The notes under the pieces are model-generated. The model did not search any database. It worked only from the letters and a program-made list of their open reading frames with translations, and was not told where the DNA came from. Below, one piece after another: positions 60,901 through 64,000 of a DNA stretch of 64,000 nt (position 1 is the stretch's first letter; each line of letters starts with the position of its first letter). Origin of the DNA: Granulicella pectinivorans. Lineage in GTDB: Bacteria; Acidobacteriota; Terriglobia; Terriglobales; Acidobacteriaceae. The DNA lies in the NCBI RefSeq assembly GCF_900114625.1, contig NZ_FOZL01000001.1:4154001-4218000 (forward strand). Direction: 5' to 3'. The position numbers were made by a program, and so were the translations under genes.

Positions 60901-63830
60901 GCACCCACCGTGCCATTCGGAAGCGCCCCAACCGTGACCGTCAAAGGCGACGCCACGATCGTGATGCTCACCGGCCCGGTAGCCGTCTGCATCGGGCTGC
61001 CCGCGTCGGTCACCCGTACCGTCAGGTTCGATGTACCCGCGGTCGTCGGCGTTCCGCTCACCAGGCATCCCGCTCCAAGCGAGAGCCCTGCTGGCAGCGT
61101 GCCCGCCATAATCGTGCAGCTGTACGGAGCCGTTCCGCCCGCCGCGCCAATCGTCTGCGCGTAGGCGACACCGACCGTTCCATTGGGCAGTGAAGAGACC
61201 GAGAGCGTCAGCGTAGCCGGTGCGACCACGATGCTCACCGTTCCCGTCGACGTCACCACCGGGCTTCCGGAGTCCGTCGCCTTCACCGTGATGGACGAGG
61301 TACCCGGCGTCGTCGGCGTTCCCGTAACCACGCAGTTCGTACCCAGCGTAAGACCGGCAGGAAGCGTACCCGACACCAGCGCGCAGGTGTAAGGAGCCGT
61401 TCCGCCCGTCACACCGATCGGACCGCTATACGGAGTACCCGCCGTAGCTCCCGGAGGCGAGGTGAGGGTCAACGTAGCCCCACCGCCCACCGTCACCGTC
61501 ACAGGCCCCGTACCGCTGCCCTGTGGATGGCTGGAGTCCGTCGCCGTCACCGTCACCGAAGACGTGCCCGTAACCGTCGGCGTTCCCGAGATCACGCATC
61601 CCGCACCCAGCGTAAGTCCGGCAGGCAACGCGCCCGAACTGATCGAGCACGAGTACGGACCAGTTCCGCCCGTCACCGGAATCGTTCCCGTGTAAGGTGT
61701 GTTCAGGGTAGCCGCGGGTGGAGACGCCAGCATCAGCGTCGGCCCGGCTGCCTGCACCGTCACCGTGATCGGCCCTGTGCCTGTATTCACCGGATTGCTC
61801 GAATCGACCGCCTTCACTGTAATCGTCGAAGGCCCTGCGGTGGTCGGCGTACCGCTGATCACGCAACCCGCACCCAGCGTAAGTCCGGCCGGAAGCGTGC
61901 CCGCGGTGATCGTGCAGGTGTACGGCGGTGCGCCTCCCGAGACCGGAATCGGCCCGGTATACGGAGTGCCAACCGTCGCCGTCGGCGGCGAGCTGATGAT
62001 GATGTTCGCCGGTGCAGGAACGATCGTGACCGTAACCGGCCCGCTCGCGGTCAGCATGGGGCTGCCCGCATCCGTCGCCTTCACGACCAGGTTCGACGTA
62101 CCCGCCACCGTCGGCGTTCCACTCACCACGCAGCCTGCGCCAAGCGTAAGACCCGCAGGCAGCGCACCCGACGTGATCGAGCAGCTATACGGAGACGTTC
62201 CGCCCGCGACACCGATGGTCGCCGAGTAAGGCACAGCCACCGTTCCACCCGGCAGCGCACCCGTCGTAATCGAAAGCCCCGCTGGAGCGATCGTGATGCT
62301 CACCGGACCGCTTGTATTCAGCACAGGGTTGCTCGAGTCCGTAGCCCGCACCGTAAGGTTCGCAGTGCCCGCCGTGGTCGGTGTTCCGCTCACCACGCAA
62401 CCCGCTCCCATCGACAGTCCGGCCGGCAACGTGCCGGACGTCACCGAGCAGCTGTACGGCCCAGTGCCGCCGCTCACGCCGACCGTCGCGCTGTACGCAA
62501 CGGCAACCTGGCCGTTCGGCAGCGAGGCCACGGTAATCGCAAGCGGTGCCGGTGCAATCGTCAGACTCACCGGTCCACTCGTCGTCGCCGTGGGATTGGC
62601 CGAGTCCGTCGCCTTCACCGTAAGGTTCGCCGTGCCGGCGGCCGTAGGCGTTCCACTCACCACGCAACCGCCACCCAGCGAAAGTCCCGCGGGCAGTGTG
62701 CCCGAGGTGATCGTGCAGGTGTAAGGCGCAGTTCCGCCCGTCACGCCGATCGTCGACGAGTAAGGCGTTCCCACCGTGCCGTTCGGAAGCGAAGCAACAC
62801 TGATCGTCAACGGGCTCGTCCCGCTCGCGATCACGATGCTGTAGGTTCCCGAAGCCTTCGCCCCGGTCGAATCCTGCGCCTGAACCGTGAACCCGGAGGT
62901 TCCCGCTGCGGTCGGTGTTCCGGAGACCACACCGGTCGACGCCGAAAGCGAAAGGCCCGAAGGCAACGCGCCGGAGGTCAAGCTGTACGTGTACGGTCCC
63001 GTGCCGCCCGCAGCCTGGAACGCCGTCGAGTAAGCCGTGCCCACCGTACCCGCGGTAGGATTGCCCGTCAACGAAAGCGCCGCGCCGCCGGCTGCAATCA
63101 CAATCGTCCTCTGCGCCGTCGTCGTATACGGCACATCACTCGAGTCGGTGATCTGCGCCGTAAACGTGGACTCGCCCACCGTGGTGGGCGTGCCCGAAAT
63201 CGTAGCGCTGGTCGCATTGAAACTCAGCCCCGCAGGCAAAGTCCCGCTTGCGATGCTCCATTTGAGCGCGCCCGTTCCGCCCGTCGCGCTCAGCGTCATG
63301 GAGTAGGCCGTACCCACGGTGCCGGAGGGCGCCGCACCTGTAATCACCGGATCCGGGTTCACCGTGATGCTCACGGACTGGGAGTTCGTCGTGCCCATCG
63401 TCGTGCCCGTCAACGTCAGCTTCAACGGCGACGTGATACCCGATGGTGCGCTATACACCACCGAGCCCGCCGAAGAAGACGCGACCGACCCACATCCCGT
63501 CGTGCAGGAGAGAGTCCATGTGATCGGATTCGTTCCCTGGATCGTCGCGTTGATCGTCTCCGATTGTCCAGCGTCAAGATTGACGGCGCTCGTGGAAAGC
63601 CCCGTGATCCCACCACCCGCATAGCCGCCTGAGCCGCAGCCCGCCAGCGTCATGCAGGCCACACACAGCATGATCCAGAGAAATCCGGGAACGCGGAACA
63701 CACTCGTTGCCCGGAATGGTGACGTCGTGCAGGTTGGGGAGGATGAAGGCTGCGCAAGGTCGATCTCATGCCGTGAAGCAGGAGATCCCAAGACCGTATC
63801 TGAAGCCGCGTGTGTGAGGAACTGTCCCAT
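57999..63830 (-). CDS. Giant surface lipoprotein with 14 putative-Ig (He_PIG-like) modules
   Basis: The 1943-residue protein has a lipoprotein signal with lipobox LAGC at residues 62-65, preceded by an unusually long 45-residue N-terminal extension. The true start could be a GTG at 63701. After one Ig-like domain come 14 modules of about 89 residues, each with GTVG.PY, GG..PY, G.LPAGL, SGTPT.AG and VKATDS..P marks of putative-Ig domains. The second to twelfth of the classic series (11 modules) carry a C-x16-C pair; the first two and the last do not. About 540 C-terminal residues hold repeats of a different beta module (FTADGTGVLSAG, FSTDGAGAISGG, FTADGAGHASTT). It is probably exposed at the surface and adhesive, acting alongside the adjacent OmpA protein. 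Confidence 0.85.
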   Translation of the reverse strand: MGQFLTHAASDTVLGSPASRHEIDLAQPSSSPTCTTSPFRATSVFRVPGFLWIMLCVACMTLAGCGSGGYAGGGITGLSTSAVNLDAGQSETINATIQGTNPITWTLSCTTGCGSVASSSAGSVVYSAPSGITSPLKLTLTGTTMGTTNSQSVSITVNPDPVITGAAPSGTVGTAYSMTLSATGGTGALKWSIASGTLPAGLSFNATSATISGTPTTVGESTFTAQITDSSDVPYTTTAQRTIVIAAGGAALSLTGNPTAGTVGTAYSTAFQAAGGTGPYTYSLTSGALPSGLSLSASTGVVSGTPTAAGTSGFTVQAQDSTGAKASGTYSIVIASGTSPLTISVASLPNGTVGTPYSSTIGVTGGTAPYTCTITSGTLPAGLSLGGGCVVSGTPTAAGTANLTVKATDSANPTATTSGPVSLTIAPAPLAITVASLPNGQVAVAYSATVGVSGGTGPYSCSVTSGTLPAGLSMGAGCVVSGTPTTAGTANLTVRATDSSNPVLNTSGPVSITIAPAGLSITTGALPGGTVAVPYSATIGVAGGTSPYSCSITSGALPAGLTLGAGCVVSGTPTVAGTSNLVVKATDAGSPMLTASGPVTVTIVPAPANIIISSPPTATVGTPYTGPIPVSGGAPPYTCTITAGTLPAGLTLGAGCVISGTPTTAGPSTITVKAVDSSNPVNTGTGPITVTVQAAGPTLMLASPPAATLNTPYTGTIPVTGGTGPYSCSISSGALPAGLTLGAGCVISGTPTVTGTSSVTVTATDSSHPQGSGTGPVTVTVGGGATLTLTSPPGATAGTPYSGPIGVTGGTAPYTCALVSGTLPAGLTLGTNCVVTGTPTTPGTSSITVKATDSGSPVVTSTGTVSIVVAPATLTLSVSSLPNGTVGVAYAQTIGAAGGTAPYSCTIMAGTLPAGLSLGAGCLVSGTPTTAGTSNLTVRVTDAGSPMQTATGPVSITIVASPLTVTVGALPNGTVGAPYSSTIGVLGGTGPYSCAITTGTLPAGLTLGAGCVVSGTPTTAGLSTMTVKATDSGNPVQTASGQVTITILPAALTLAVTTLPNGVVGTPYTATVGVNGGTAPYSCSITAGTLPAGLTLGAGCSVSGTPTVAGTSNLTVKATDAGTPSQTTSGPVSITITAAPTLTITSPPAATAGTPYTGTIGVTGGTAPYTCTITAGTLPTGLTLGAGCVVSGTPTTAGSSPITVKATDSSSPATTSSGPVTITVNAAAVTLTLSSPANATVATPYVGVIGVSNGTAPYSCTLAGGTLPAGLTLGSACTVTGTPTTAGVSTVSITATDASTPVKTTTGPVAITVLPVPPLTFTGSLPNATIGVAYNQTLHASGGIGPYTYAVTTGALPAGLTLSTAGVVSGTPTAPGASSFTVTATDSEATPQTAALPLVLLVVYPTTPNDPELTGPYAFLFQGYDDEVAGVLAYKTASVGSFTADGTGVLSAGELDSNHQTSNPTGNTISSSNFVGTYTIGTDQRGTMAITTLNADGTTGSTAIYAISVKAPVAPATVATKADMIEFDSNNLSGTKGSGTLLQQQPTTFAAGLTGSYAFGLSGDSPCLPACTVGIFAGPAASVGQFSTDGAGAISGGTGDENIAQTNLANSSLSGTYTTADGNGRLEMSMQTTGTPAGVYPTDYAVYLVGADQAFILSTDKHSSYILLAGTAQRQTTTTFSNASMSGPYVGYENSATNPGLVGATLQNVLNLSTSTIFRGTADAAGTCNTTNVDIGGLTGLVNGLTGLGSGAPILNALLGTYQSTGNSVCTVSSNGRGVLNYPAPSGLLPGILTLLGLGNTPPPARVFYLVAPNRGYFLETGYAGLGNFEPQTGSPFSFSTLNGTYVYGTTAASTVASIDGSGTFTADGAGHASTTTDLNVGVGTINILQLGVTGTQNYTLTDATAGRYLLGSSTVIYAISPTRFVLLDTSALSTSPSVVLLY
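59610..63360 (-). repeat. Tandem array of about 267-bp coding repeats
   Basis: Fourteen diverged copies of about 267 bp, one per Ig-like module, lie head to tail inside the lipoprotein gene. The most alike are the 11 Cys-containing copies, roughly 59895-62822. Phrases such as GTCGGCGTTCC and CACGCATCC recur each period. The copies are similar enough to recombine, so copy number may vary between strains. Confidence 0.8.
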
Positions 63831-64000
63831 GTGATGTTCACTCCGATTGCTCTAAAAAATGAATGGCTACCCAGGAAGGCCTCTCTCGAACTGGAGATCG
63901 GCAAACGAAGTCGCGAATGCAGAATGACCTGTGCCTGCCCTTGCGCGATAGAGGTCTTTGCCCTCAAAACCGAATAAAACGCGAGAACAATATCGTGTGT
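63831..64000. other. Upstream region of the repeat lipoprotein gene
   Basis: No gene is seen in these 170 bp up to the window edge. The segment should carry the promoter of the lipoprotein gene, but no clear -35/-10 pair could be named. Confidence 0.4.

Noticed and set aside
59610..63360. Periodic repeats that could be taken for a CRISPR-like array
   Set aside because: The period is about 267 bp, the copies are diverged and continue one reading frame; there are no short repeats with unique spacers and no cas genes.
59454..63632. Two long + strand frames (579 and 701 codons) rich in Arg
   Set aside because: They are antisense images of the Ig-module repeats; the Arg/His-rich composition is that of a shadow frame.

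Overview
The window looks like chromosome of an acidobacterium of the Terriglobia (Acidobacteriaceae, near Granulicella, Terriglobus or Edaphobacter). This is inferred from gene content, not from a marker gene. The signs are several Oar-like TonB-dependent receptors with an N-terminal carboxypeptidase-like domain, many twin-arginine-exported sugar enzymes, a Tad pilus locus, a repeat-rich surface lipoprotein and high GC. No phage, insertion sequence or CRISPR array was seen.

Positions 1-13.2 kb: the end of a drug-efflux MFS gene, then a carbohydrate locus. A ROK repressor (3563-4717, -) and a sugar isomerase-like gene (5012, +) diverge from an AT-rich control region holding a ROK-type palindrome. 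Rightward follow a Gfo/Idh oxidoreductase, a TonB receptor, an M81 peptidase and, convergent, a BadF-type sugar kinase. Leftward of the ROK gene lie a TonB receptor cut down to its last third and a sulfatase.

Positions 13.6-23.8 kb: a glycan locus with TonB receptor, GH92 alpha-mannosidase and a membrane-anchored winged-helix regulator on the - strand, and a GH115 alpha-glucuronidase diverging on the + strand. Positions 23.8-27.3 kb: a heme oxygenase-bacteriophytochrome operon whose phytochrome ends in GGDEF-EAL, so light is probably converted into c-di-GMP signalling. Positions 28.2-34.8 kb: a TonB receptor and a histidine acid phosphatase, with a two-component system divergent from them, read here as an organic-phosphate (perhaps phytate) scavenging unit. 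Positions 34.8-40.8 kb: a second copy of the membrane-anchored regulator, diverging from another TonB receptor followed by an exported 2H phosphoesterase.

Positions 41.0-43.8 kb: tRNA-Ala(CGC), an alanyl-tRNA editing protein, class I fructose-1,6-bisphosphatase and a small unknown protein. Positions 43.8-54.4 kb: a complete Tad/Flp pilus locus on the - strand, from the flp pilin to three TadE/TadG-type genes, including a DUF192 gene and a 31-residue membrane protein. A GGDEF-EAL protein diverges from it across a region with four palindromic motifs. Positions 56.6-63.8 kb: an OmpA-family protein and a 1943-residue lipoprotein with 14 immunoglobulin-like modules, 11 of them with a C-x16-C pair.

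The most promising little-described element is the pair of paralogous regulators (19616-20971 and 34833-36209). Each has an N-terminal winged-helix-like DNA-binding domain, one membrane helix and a shared periplasmic domain, and each diverges from a glycan hydrolase or TonB-receptor gene.
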